This document shows, piece after piece, positions 1 through 5,606 of a stretch of DNA of 9,674 bases; the stretch's first letter is position 1; each line of letters opens with the position of its first letter. Where the stretch lies: positions 15,108-24,781 of the forward strand of contig FR880082.1 of the NCBI GenBank assembly GCA_000435175.1. The letters are read 5' to 3'. A program made the position numbers and the translations under genes. This stretch comes from Clostridium sp. CAG:245 (GTDB lineage: Bacteria; Bacillota; Clostridia; TANB77; CAG-508). Below the pieces are notes generated by a model that worked only from the letters and a program-made list of their open reading frames with translations, made no database searches and was not told the origin of the DNA.

Positions 1-20
1 TATTTATATAATTAATATAA

Positions 21-25
21 TGAGG
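21..25 (+). promoter_or_regulatory. Shine-Dalgarno site that selects the rluA-family start
   Basis: TGAGG lies six bases before the ATG at 32. It overlaps the alternative ATG at 20-22, so that earlier start would have no ribosome-binding site of its own within the window. Confidence 0.6.
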
Positions 26-31
26 TTTAAA

Positions 32-919
32 ATGATTTTAGAATATATAAAAAATAATGATAATTATAATACCGTAAGGCAAGTTGTTACTGGAAAATTT
101 AATATTTCGTACAACCTTCTACTTAAATTAAAAAAGAATAACAAAATTTTATTAAACGGATGTTCAACATATCTAGATAAGGAAATTATCGATGGAGACT
201 CTATTACTATCAGCATCGATTTTGAAGAAGATAATTCTAATATTGTACCAACTAAAATGGATTTATCTATTTTATATGAAGATGAATATTTACTCATAAT
301 AGACAAACCAGCTGGAATTCCAGTTCATCCATCTATAATTCATTTTGAAGATAGTCTATCTAATGGAGTAAAATATTATTTTGATACAATAAATCTTCAT
401 AAAAAGATTAGACCTGTAAATAGATTAGACAGAAATACTTCCGGAATAGTTATCTTTGCTAAGAACGAATACATTCATGATATGTTGTCTAAGCAGATGC
501 AAAATAAGCAATTTAAAAAAGAATATATTGCTATATGTGAAGGTATTTTTGATAAAAAACAAGATACAATTAATGCTCCAATTGCACGTAAAATAGATAG
601 CATAATAGAAAGATGCGTCTCTCCTAACGGAGATGTTGCAATAACTCATTATTCAGTCTTAAAAGAATTTTGTAAAAATAATGAGACCTTTTCTGAAGTT
701 TTAGTAAATTTAGAAACTGGCAGAACACATCAAATAAGAGTACATATGGCATATATTGGGCATCCAATCGTTGGAGATAGTTTATATGGCAATGAGTCTG
801 ATTTAATTACTAGACAGGCCTTGCATGCTTATAAAGTTGAATTTATTCATCCAATTACAAATAAAAAGATGGAGATTCAATCAGTCATACCAAAAGATAT
901 GGGGATTTTATTAAATTAA
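32..919 (+). CDS. RluA-family 23S rRNA/tRNA pseudouridine synthase
   Basis: This enzyme isomerises uridine to pseudouridine in structured RNA, in the cytoplasm. From the chosen start it is 295 aa, normal for an RluA/RluD-type protein. Residues about 14-60 look like an S4-type RNA-binding domain. The catalytic domain begins at LYEDEYLLIIDKPAG (81-95). The catalytic Asp is D133 in NRLDRNTSG, and the uridine-site motif is LETGRTHQIRVHM (227-239), followed by GHPIVGD and YG. The usual HRLDRDTSG reads N for H and N for the second D, but the catalytic Asp and both Arg are kept. An ATG at 20 lies in frame, but the ATG at 32 has TGAGG six bases upstream while the one at 20 has nothing, so 32 is preferred. 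The exact target (RluD, RluC or another) cannot be told from sequence alone. The gene is convergent with the CYTH gene. Confidence 0.93.
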   Translation: MILEYIKNNDNYNTVRQVVTGKFNISYNLLLKLKKNNKILLNGCSTYLDKEIIDGDSITISIDFEEDNSNIVPTKMDLSILYEDEYLLIIDKPAGIPVHPSIIHFEDSLSNGVKYYFDTINLHKKIRPVNRLDRNTSGIVIFAKNEYIHDMLSKQMQNKQFKKEYIAICEGIFDKKQDTINAPIARKIDSIIERCVSPNGDVAITHYSVLKEFCKNNETFSEVLVNLETGRTHQIRVHMAYIGHPIVGDSLYGNESDLITRQALHAYKVEFIHPITNKKMEIQSVIPKDMGILLN

Positions 920-958
920 TTTTTCAAGACTAAAAGACTGAAAATTTTGCAAAATTTT

Positions 959-992
959 AAAGACTGGAAATTTTAATTAGTTTCCAGTCTTT
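959..992. terminator. Bidirectional intrinsic terminator between convergent genes
   Basis: AAAGACTGGAAA (959-970) and TTTCCAGTCTTT (981-992) form a perfect 12-bp inverted repeat around a 10-base loop. A T-rich tail follows on both strands: TTTATATCTTC on plus, and TTTAAAATTTT on minus. The hairpin covers the TAA stop of the CYTH gene (977-979) and sits 40 bases past the stop of the pseudouridine synthase gene, so it probably ends both transcripts. Confidence 0.75.
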
Positions 993-1492
993 ATATCTTC
1001 TATTAATTTTAGTACATCTTTGCTATTTGAAAATGCCATGTCTGAATTTGTAATTTTGCTACTTACTTCTTTTCCAAACCATTTTGGAAGTTCTGTGTTA
1101 TATGCTTGCTCTTCGCTCGAAAACTCTATTTCGGCAAATACAACGCCTTCATAAATTCCGTGAAATACGTCTAGTTCGATCTTTAAATTATCCATGTATG
1201 GAATTATGTATCTCGTTTTTTCTATTGTATTATATTTAGAATTAAGTTGTTTTCTTAATTCTGCATAGTCCTCTTCTGATATTTCTCTTTCTATCTCATT
1301 TACACTTATTCCTACTTTTGCTGTTTTTATTGTATATTTAAATTTTTTTCCTTTTGCAGTTTCTATTTTTCTTATTCTTACTACCGAAAATTTATCTATA
1401 TATAAATAGTCCTGAGCCATTTTTTTATATTCATATTCTTCCAAGTTTATTCCATTTAAATCATTTACTAAAAATTTTCTTTCTATTTCCAT
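977..1492 (-). CDS. CYTH domain / triphosphate tunnel metalloenzyme
   Basis: A 171-aa protein of the CYTH superfamily, whose members bind triphosphates in an eight-stranded beta tunnel with a divalent metal. Known activities are inorganic triphosphatase, thiamine triphosphatase and class IV adenylate cyclase. The signature ExExK is at the N-terminus as MEIERK (E2, E4, K6). The alternating charged residues of the tunnel strands follow: VRIRK (R39, R41), FKYTIK (K52, K56), EIERE (66-70), KTRY (K92, R94), KIELDVF (E106, D108), AEIEF (E121, E123), and GKEVSSKITNSDMA near the C-terminus. Length matches single-domain bacterial members. The start is ATG with GAAAGGA eight bases upstream. Tripolyphosphatase is the commonest role of short bacterial CYTH proteins, but the substrate cannot be read from the sequence. 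It is the last gene before the shared terminator. Confidence 0.88.
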   Translation of the reverse strand: MEIERKFLVNDLNGINLEEYEYKKMAQDYLYIDKFSVVRIRKIETAKGKKFKYTIKTAKVGISVNEIEREISEEDYAELRKQLNSKYNTIEKTRYIIPYMDNLKIELDVFHGIYEGVVFAEIEFSSEEQAYNTELPKWFGKEVSSKITNSDMAFSNSKDVLKLIEDIKTGN

Positions 1493-1512
1493 TTTCTATA
1501 TCCTTTCAAATA

Positions 1513-1544
1513 TAATAAAACGCAGGATTTTGACAAGACCCTGC
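1513..1544 (-). terminator. Probable terminator of the NDK-like gene
   Basis: On the minus strand GCAGG (1544-1540) pairs with CCTGC (1526-1522). The stem extends inward as G-U, U-A, one mismatch, then two U-A pairs around a 3-base loop. GTTTTATTAT follows. It begins about 20 bases after the stop of the NDK-like gene. The stem is short, so confidence is moderate. Confidence 0.5.
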
Positions 1545-1562
1545 AAACTTGTTTGATCATGT

Positions 1563-2237
1563 TTAGAACATATCTTTTATGTGTTCGAAGCTCTTGTACT
1601 TCTTCATCATTTCGATAATGTTTTTGGGGATTTGGTTCTGTACATCGAAAAGTTCCATACCATCCATTAACCGCATTTCTTTGACAAGTGTGGCAACACT
1701 CTCATCAGGAGAATGAATTTCATTGATGTAAAACACCATGAAAGTTCCTTCTCTTTTAAAGTATTCGTCCACAGTTTGCTTGCCATCTTTATCGACGACA
1801 ACCAGCCTTTGATGTAAGTTTTCTCTTCCCAGTTCTGCTGTGTCAAAAGCATATGCAATGTACGAGAACTTAAATCTTGCTCTGAGGTTCTGCTTAAGCG
1901 AAACCACCTGAAGGCAGAAGTTCTCATAAGTGATATTACTCTTGCCAATCAGTAACAGCACACCATAGTTTCCATAGAAATCATTGTACATCCGAGAAAT
2001 CGGAATAATATACTTCATTGATTCCGGCTGTTCAACATGCAGAGCCATATTCAATGTTTCATAATCTCTAATTGCATACTGGCCTATGATAGTATATTGC
2101 TGTTTTTCAATCTCATTAACAATTACCTTGTAGTGTCTAGCAGCATTGGGCTTTAAAATTAAATAGCTTACTTTAAGCTCTTTAAAATCAAGCTTTTCAT
2201 GCTTTTCAATTACTGCTAAAACCTCTTCTCTGGTCAA
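1563..2237 (-). CDS. Divergent nucleoside-diphosphate-kinase-like protein
   Basis: A 224-aa soluble protein that I read as a distant NDK-fold relative. NDK moves the gamma phosphate of NTPs to NDPs through a phospho-histidine. Visible parallels to classical NDK are: first strand with lysine YLILKPNA (K29, cf. IKPDA), the central strand YGVLLLIG (91-98), LRARF (118-122, cf. IRGDF), and above all INEIHSPDES (171-180), which matches the NIIHGSDS active site with N172, the phospho-acceptor H175 and D178, followed by a helix resembling SAEKEI. It is unlike normal NDK (about 140 aa) in having an N-terminal extension, about 50 residues between LRARF and the His motif, and a C-terminal tail. Activity is therefore uncertain. 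The start is TTG with GAGGAG nine bases upstream. It lies 76 bases after the 81-aa gene in the same unit. Local GC is higher than in the flanks, suggesting transfer. Confidence 0.6.
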   Translation of the reverse strand: MTREEVLAVIEKHEKLDFKELKVSYLILKPNAARHYKVIVNEIEKQQYTIIGQYAIRDYETLNMALHVEQPESMKYIIPISRMYNDFYGNYGVLLLIGKSNITYENFCLQVVSLKQNLRARFKFSYIAYAFDTAELGRENLHQRLVVVDKDGKQTVDEYFKREGTFMVFYINEIHSPDESVATLVKEMRLMDGMELFDVQNQIPKNIIEMMKKYKSFEHIKDMF

Positions 2238-2246
2238 AACAGTTCA

Positions 2247-2252
2247 CTCCTC
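2247..2252 (-). promoter_or_regulatory. Shine-Dalgarno site supporting the TTG start
   Basis: GAGGAG on the minus strand, nine bases before the TTG at 2237-2235. An in-frame TGA (2246-2244) separates this start from upstream sequence, so the coding region cannot normally begin earlier. Confidence 0.6.
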
Positions 2253-2313
2253 TTCGTGTGATACATGATCATTCAACATCTCATCAATTTATTTAAGACG
2301 TCGGCATTTGGAT

Positions 2314-2559
2314 TTACAAATCGAATTTCTCGTTGTCGTATGCAGTGCTGTAATACATCTTGCCTTTGTCACCATTGTCCTTGCGGAACTTGACACCAAT
2401 TTTGGAAACATGTTTACCGATACACTCGCAAAACGCAACATATGCGCCTTCCTTTTTTACAAGTGCTTCCACCATTTGTTCCCGTTTTTCTTCAGAATAT
2501 TCCGGGAATTCCTGACAAATAAGCTCTTGCAATCTTTTTTTATCTTCGCAACTAATCAT
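2314..2559 (-). CDS. Unrecognised 81-aa protein, first gene of NDK-like unit
   Basis: I do not recognise this family. It is a small soluble protein with no signal peptide or membrane segment. Residues 5-37 are rich in Glu, Lys and Gln and look helical (KKRLQELICQ, YSEEKREQMVEALV). Residues 38-81 are Gly-, Lys- and Tyr-rich and probably beta. Four cysteines (C4, C15, C44, C46, the last two as CEC) could bind metal, but spacing fits no motif I know. The first in-frame ATG is six codons upstream, but the ATG at 2559 has GGAGG six bases before it and is preferred. A strong promoter lies 48 bases upstream and the NDK-like gene follows 76 bases after the stop, so the two are probably co-transcribed. 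GC content is above that of neighbouring genes. The open frame, strong SD and promoter support a real gene; function is unknown. Confidence 0.7.
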   Translation of the reverse strand: MISCEDKKRLQELICQEFPEYSEEKREQMVEALVKKEGAYVAFCECIGKHVSKIGVKFRKDNGDKGKMYYSTAYDNEKFDL

Positions 2560-2565
2560 ATTGTA

Positions 2566-2570
2566 CCTCC
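2566..2570 (-). promoter_or_regulatory. Strong Shine-Dalgarno site of the 81-aa gene
   Basis: GGAGG with six bases to the ATG at 2559-2557. It fixes the start and excludes the earlier in-frame ATG, which lies upstream of it. Confidence 0.7.
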
Positions 2571-2606
2571 GTTGCAACTAAAAAAGTGTGTCAACTTGCA
2601 GAGCCT

Positions 2607-2635
2607 ATTATAGCATACTTTTGAGCTATTGTAAA
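2607..2635 (-). promoter_or_regulatory. Sigma-A promoter of the 81-aa / NDK-like unit
   Basis: TTTACA (2635-2630), a 17-base spacer, then TATAAT (2612-2607) with an extended -10 TG one base upstream. This is close to consensus. The expected start is near 2600, which leaves a leader of about 40 bases before the 81-aa gene. Confidence 0.75.
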
Positions 2636-2714
2636 ATAGATTTTTTAAATATTAGAAATTTATCCAATTAAGCAGTCTTGTGTTCTATACAGTTTTCCAT
2701 TTCATAAAATTTTA

Positions 2715-2748
2715 TATAAAAAATACAGTATGCTAATCTACATACCAT
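2715..2748 (-). terminator. Probable terminator downstream of rnpB
   Basis: On the minus strand ATGGTATG (2748-2741) and CATACTGT (2732-2725) pair as an 8-bp stem with two G-U pairs around an 8-base loop, followed by ATTTTTTAT. It lies about 22 bases past the 3' strand of helix P1 of RNase P RNA. Confidence 0.55.
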
Positions 2749-2770
2749 ATAATTATTAATTTTAAATTAA

Positions 2771-3110
2771 AGAGTAAATCTGTAAGCCGGGTTCTGTCTA
2801 GAATGGCCATTTATCTATTACATATATTACTACATGTCTCAAGCCACCAAATTAAGAAGATGACGAGCAGTCTTATCCTTCTAGTCTCGGTGTTGCTCCA
2901 GATGGGGTTTACACAGCCTAGTATGTCACCATACCAGCGGTGAGCTCTTACCTCGCCTTTTCATCCTTACCTTACGGCGGTTATTTTCTGTTGCACTTTC
3001 CTTAAGGTCGCCCTCACTGGACGTTATCCAGCATCATTGCTCTGTGGGGCCCGGACTTTCCTCGTACGCTGCCTTTCAGCCTTGCTATACGCGACCATTT
3101 AATTTACTCT
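2771..3110 (-). ncRNA. rnpB: RNase P RNA, class A
   Basis: The catalytic RNA of ribonuclease P, which removes 5' leaders from pre-tRNA. About 340 nt. The 5' P4 region GAGGAAAGTCCGGGC (minus strand, near 3064-3050) and the matching 3' end ACAGAACCCGGCTTA (near 2797-2783) are the most conserved parts of the molecule and are both intact. Helix P1 is closed by AGAGTAAAT (3110-3102) pairing with ATTTACTCT (2779-2771). Between them lie GTAAACCCC with GGAGCAA, and GGTGGCTTGAG, whose GGT (2848-2846) is the expected L15 site that pairs with the CCA end of tRNA. These elements fit class A, the form usual in Clostridia, and not the class B of Bacilli. The ends are inferred from P1 and may differ by a few bases. 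It has its own promoter, with the -10 seven bases upstream, and a downstream terminator. Confidence 0.96.
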
Positions 3111-3116
3111 TTTTCT

Positions 3117-3145
3117 ATTGTACCGCAACTTAAAGCAAAAATCAA
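3117..3145 (-). promoter_or_regulatory. Sigma-A promoter of rnpB
   Basis: TTGATT (3145-3140), a 17-base spacer, and TACAAT (3122-3117). Transcription would begin at about 3110-3111, exactly at the start of helix P1. The -35 box lies 17 bases past the stop codon of the upstream membrane-anchored gene. Confidence 0.8.
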
Positions 3146-3161
3146 TGTTTTAGCATTATTT

Positions 3162-4100
3162 TTAAAGATTATCCAGCTCTTCTATTAAATTAATGTACTT
3201 TAAGTAGAATATATCTACATTTTTATCATTACTTGATTTTATTAGTTCTTTAAGTAATACATAAGCTTTATTTATTTTTGGTTTTTTCATTGTTGATAAA
3301 TTTTCCTTCATTGTCATTAGCTCTGTTAAGTCTGTCTCTGCCTGTCCCAGTAATTTTAATACATCATCCCACCTGTCTGTCTCTACTATTGAATATGCAA
3401 ATATAATGTTGGACTTAACGTTTTCCAGTTTAGATTTTGCTGTATCACTCGAAATTTCATTAGTATATTTTGGAATTAGGCTATACATATTTGCTAAGCA
3501 TATTGCGGAATTTATCTTGTTTTTTTCTTTTAAAGATATCATCAAATTGTCTAAATTTGTATTATAAGCTAAAATATCATCACTCGTAACATTCATAGTA
3601 TTTAAGTCTAAGGTTATTGTTGTCCATGACTTATATAAATTCTCTGCTTGATTTTGCAGTTCATTCCAGTCAATGTCCGAAGTGTTTCGTAGTAGCACTG
3701 CATTATTTTGAATTTGATACTTTTCTGTACTGGCAGACGAATCTCCTGTACTTCCAGAGCCTTGTTCAGAATTACTACTGCCAGAAGAATCCGTACCTCC
3801 CATTTTGCTACCATTGCTATTGGAGCTGCTTTCTTCCCCACTTTTACTACTATCAGTCATAATATTCTGTGAAGAAATCTCTACTGATGTCCTTTTTGCA
3901 TGAATTTCATCACTAGTCTGTAAATTATTCAATTTATTTACCATTGCAATCATCGTTTTATCTAAATAATCAATTTCTGAACTGAGTTTTTCATTCAAAT
4001 TCGTCTTTTTATTATTAACAGTTACAACAACAGTAACCGCAATTATTGTAACCATTATTATTAACGCAAATATGCTAATTAACCAATTCTTACTTTTCAT
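3162..4100 (-). CDS. Membrane-anchored hypothetical protein with Ser/Gly-rich linker
   Basis: A 312-aa protein of a family I do not recognise. Residues 6-28 form one hydrophobic segment (ISIFALIIMVTIIAVTVVV) after a short Lys-containing N-terminus, so it is probably an N-in, single-pass anchor with the rest outside the membrane. There is no lipobox cysteine. A short helical, possibly coiled-coil part (34-62) follows, then a low-complexity Ser/Gly/Asn/Glu linker (about 83-126), then an acidic, all-helical-looking domain (about 140-312) with pairs such as DDVLKLLGQAETDLTEL that resemble repeat helices. A TTG 18 bases upstream is in frame, but AAGGGA lies nine bases before the ATG at 4100, which is preferred. 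It has its own promoter and is divergent from the 100-aa gene. A sensor, adhesin or cell-envelope scaffold are all possible; none can be shown. Confidence 0.8.
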   Translation of the reverse strand: MKSKNWLISIFALIIMVTIIAVTVVVTVNNKKTNLNEKLSSEIDYLDKTMIAMVNKLNNLQTSDEIHAKRTSVEISSQNIMTDSSKSGEESSSNSNGSKMGGTDSSGSSNSEQGSGSTGDSSASTEKYQIQNNAVLLRNTSDIDWNELQNQAENLYKSWTTITLDLNTMNVTSDDILAYNTNLDNLMISLKEKNKINSAICLANMYSLIPKYTNEISSDTAKSKLENVKSNIIFAYSIVETDRWDDVLKLLGQAETDLTELMTMKENLSTMKKPKINKAYVLLKELIKSSNDKNVDIFYLKYINLIEELDNL

Positions 4101-4109
4101 ATTTAAAAA

Positions 4110-4115
4110 TCCCTT
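4110..4115 (-). promoter_or_regulatory. Shine-Dalgarno site deciding the start of the anchored protein
   Basis: AAGGGA on the minus strand, nine bases before the ATG at 4100-4098. The longer reading from TTG at 4118 would begin within this site and is therefore unlikely. Confidence 0.6.
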
Positions 4116-4166
4116 CAATTTTCTTTTAATATAAATTTCCCTAAATTGCTCTATTTTATTCTATAT

Positions 4167-4196
4167 ATTGTAAGTATATATTTTTTTAATAATCAA
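4167..4196 (-). promoter_or_regulatory. Candidate promoter of the anchored protein gene
   Basis: TTGATT (4196-4191), an 18-base spacer and TACAAT (4172-4167), the same hexamers as the rnpB promoter. It would give a leader of about 60 bases. The region is very AT-rich, so chance matches are possible. Confidence 0.5.
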
Positions 4197-4211
4197 ATAA
4201 TAATTTTAGAA

Positions 4212-4240
4212 TTTACAAGAAAGGATTTAATCAGTAAAAT
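4212..4240 (+). promoter_or_regulatory. Candidate promoter of the 100-aa gene
   Basis: TTTACA (4212-4217), a 17-base spacer and TAAAAT (4235-4240). Predicted start is near 4247, leaving a leader of roughly 28 bases. It is arranged back to back with the divergent minus-strand promoter at 4167-4196. Confidence 0.55.
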
Positions 4241-4274
4241 AGAAATATTTTTATAAGATTAATTTAAATACATC

Positions 4275-4577
4275 ATGCATCCAACAATAAAATTTTATAG
4301 TAATAAAGATGGAGAAATTTTTAGGTTTCTCTCAAAATATTATGACATAAATGAAAAAATTTCACAGAATTTTGATATATATTATCATTCCTTAGAATGG
4401 CAAAATTCATACGAAAATCCAATAGAAATTGCAACCATTTTAGGCGTTTTTGCTGATAATATGGATAGATATGAAATAGCAATGTGGCTCTGCCTAGATA
4501 AAGGGTATTATATAAAAATAACACCTAACAATGCAGATAGCATCATTAGGTATTTATATGAGAGATTTCCCTATTAA
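4275..4577 (+). CDS. Hypothetical 100-aa protein
   Basis: A small, soluble, probably cytoplasmic protein with no membrane segment or known motif. It is rich in aromatic residues (many Tyr, Phe and Trp). Readable parts are an N-terminal strand and helix (IKFYSNKDGEIFRFLSKYYD), a central EWQNSYENPIEIATILGVFADN, MWLCLDKGYYIKITPNN, and the ending IIRYLYERFPY. It looks like a conserved small orphan; I can assign no function. ATG at 4275 is the only ATG available, as a TAA in frame lies 15 bases upstream (4260-4262). There is no convincing Shine-Dalgarno site before it. Its stop at 4577 is one base from the gpsA stop, so the two genes converge tail to tail, and the probable gpsA terminator lies inside its 3' end. 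It has a plausible promoter of its own. Confidence 0.72.
   Translation: MHPTIKFYSNKDGEIFRFLSKYYDINEKISQNFDIYYHSLEWQNSYENPIEIATILGVFADNMDRYEIAMWLCLDKGYYIKITPNNADSIIRYLYERFPY
4511..4551 (-). terminator. Intrinsic terminator of gpsA, inside the convergent gene
   Basis: On the minus strand ACCTAATGATGC (4551-4540) pairs with GCATTGTTAGGT (4534-4523) around a 5-base loop: 12 pairs, two of them G-U. GTTATTTTTATAT follows. On the plus strand the two G-U pairs become C-A mismatches and no T-tract follows, so the signal is directional and points at gpsA. It starts about 28 bases past the gpsA stop. Confidence 0.7.
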
Positions 4578-4578
4578 T

Positions 4579-5562
4579 TTATTCACTCTTTTTAGCTCTT
4601 GTCATTAGCATTGTTACTGCTTTTCTTGGTTCTAGTCCATTGTATAATACATCATAAACAGCATTTACAATTGGCATTTCTATGTTATATTTTTTTGATA
4701 ATGCGTATGCGACTTCTATGTTGTCTATGCTTTCTATTACCATTCCGATTTCTTTTCTTGCCTGTTCAACTGTATAACCTTTTCCTATAAGTCTGCCGGC
4801 TCTTCTATTTCTACTGTGTTCGCTCATGCATGTTACAATTAAATCTCCTAATCCAGATAAACCGTAGAATGTGTCGTGTTTGCCTCCCATTGCCATTCCA
4901 AGTCTTGTTATTTCTACTAATCCTCTTGTGATTAATGCTGCGAAGCTGTTATCCCCTAAATCAATTTCTGTTGCAATTCCTGCGCAGAAAGCAATTATGT
5001 TTTTTAATGCTCCACCAAGTTCTACTCCAATTACATCGTCTGATGTATATACTCTCATCTTCTCATTCATGAATGTTTCTTGTACTAAATTGCGAACTTC
5101 TTCATCTTTTGAAGCTATAACAATTGCTGTTGGTATTCCAACCGAAACTTCTTCTGCATGGCTTGGTCCAGAGAATATCCCATATTTTGAATTTGGCATT
5201 TCTTGTTCTATAATTTGGCTAAGTGTACATAGTGTTTCAGCTTCAAAGCCTTTTGCACACATTATTATTGGTTGATTTGTTACATAATCTTTATATTTTT
5301 TTATAGTTTCTCTAACAAATTTTGAAGGTGTAACATGTAAAATCATATCTGTTCCTTCTATTACTTTTTGAATATCTGTGTAACATGTAATATTGTCGTT
5401 TATTCTTACATCTGGCAAGAATTTGCACTTTCTTTCTATATTGATATTATCTGCTTCTTCTTGCATAAAAGCCCATAATTTTACGTTGTGTCCTATATTT
5501 GACAGATGCATTGCCAATGCAACACCCCATGTTCCACTTCCTATTATCGCGATGTTTTTCAT
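4579..5562 (-). CDS. gpsA: NAD(P)-dependent glycerol-3-phosphate dehydrogenase
   Basis: Reduces dihydroxyacetone phosphate to sn-glycerol-3-phosphate, the backbone of membrane phospholipids, in the cytoplasm. 327 aa from the chosen start, close to the usual 330-345. The N-terminal Rossmann domain has AIIGSGTWG (G8, G10, G13). The family blocks are all present: AKGFE (103-107), GPSHAEE (132-138), ELGGALKN (181-188, catalytic K187), NSFAALITRG (205-214), GLSGLGDLIVTC (234-245) and SRNRRAG (250-256). An in-frame ATG ten codons upstream exists, but GAAGGA lies seven bases before ATG 5562, and the protein then begins MKNIAIIGSG, as is typical. It lies 191 bases after plsY, whose enzyme uses its product; the gap holds a large palindrome. 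The probable terminator is at 4511-4551. Confidence 0.97.
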   Translation of the reverse strand: MKNIAIIGSGTWGVALAMHLSNIGHNVKLWAFMQEEADNINIERKCKFLPDVRINDNITCYTDIQKVIEGTDMILHVTPSKFVRETIKKYKDYVTNQPIIMCAKGFEAETLCTLSQIIEQEMPNSKYGIFSGPSHAEEVSVGIPTAIVIASKDEEVRNLVQETFMNEKMRVYTSDDVIGVELGGALKNIIAFCAGIATEIDLGDNSFAALITRGLVEITRLGMAMGGKHDTFYGLSGLGDLIVTCMSEHSRNRRAGRLIGKGYTVEQARKEIGMVIESIDNIEVAYALSKKYNIEMPIVNAVYDVLYNGLEPRKAVTMLMTRAKKSE

Positions 5563-5569
5563 AATAAAT

Positions 5570-5575
5570 TCCTTC
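5570..5575 (-). promoter_or_regulatory. Shine-Dalgarno site selecting the gpsA start
   Basis: GAAGGA, seven bases before the ATG at 5562-5560. It lies within the longer in-frame reading that begins at 5592, which it argues against. Confidence 0.65.
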
Positions 5576-5606
5576 TTTCTGTTTTTCTTCAAACTATTTT
5601 ATAATT

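Noticed and set aside
1509..1536. TTGTCA, 16 bases, TATATT on the minus strand as a promoter for the CYTH gene.
   Set aside because: The transcription start would fall inside the Shine-Dalgarno site, and the -35 lies in the loop of the preceding terminator.
2567..2603. A hairpin in the leader of the 81-aa gene (TGCAA with TTGCA, CTC with GAG) that could cover the SD.
   Set aside because: The predicted start near 2600 leaves part of the 5' arm untranscribed, and the stem is only 5 bp plus a bulge.
3134..3156. GCTAAAA / TTTTTGC as a terminator for the anchored-protein gene.
   Set aside because: Short, with an internal mismatch, and it overlaps the -35 of rnpB; too weak to call.
4871..5275. 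Plus-strand 134-codon open frame opposite gpsA.
   Set aside because: gpsA motifs are intact on the other strand; this is an antisense shadow.
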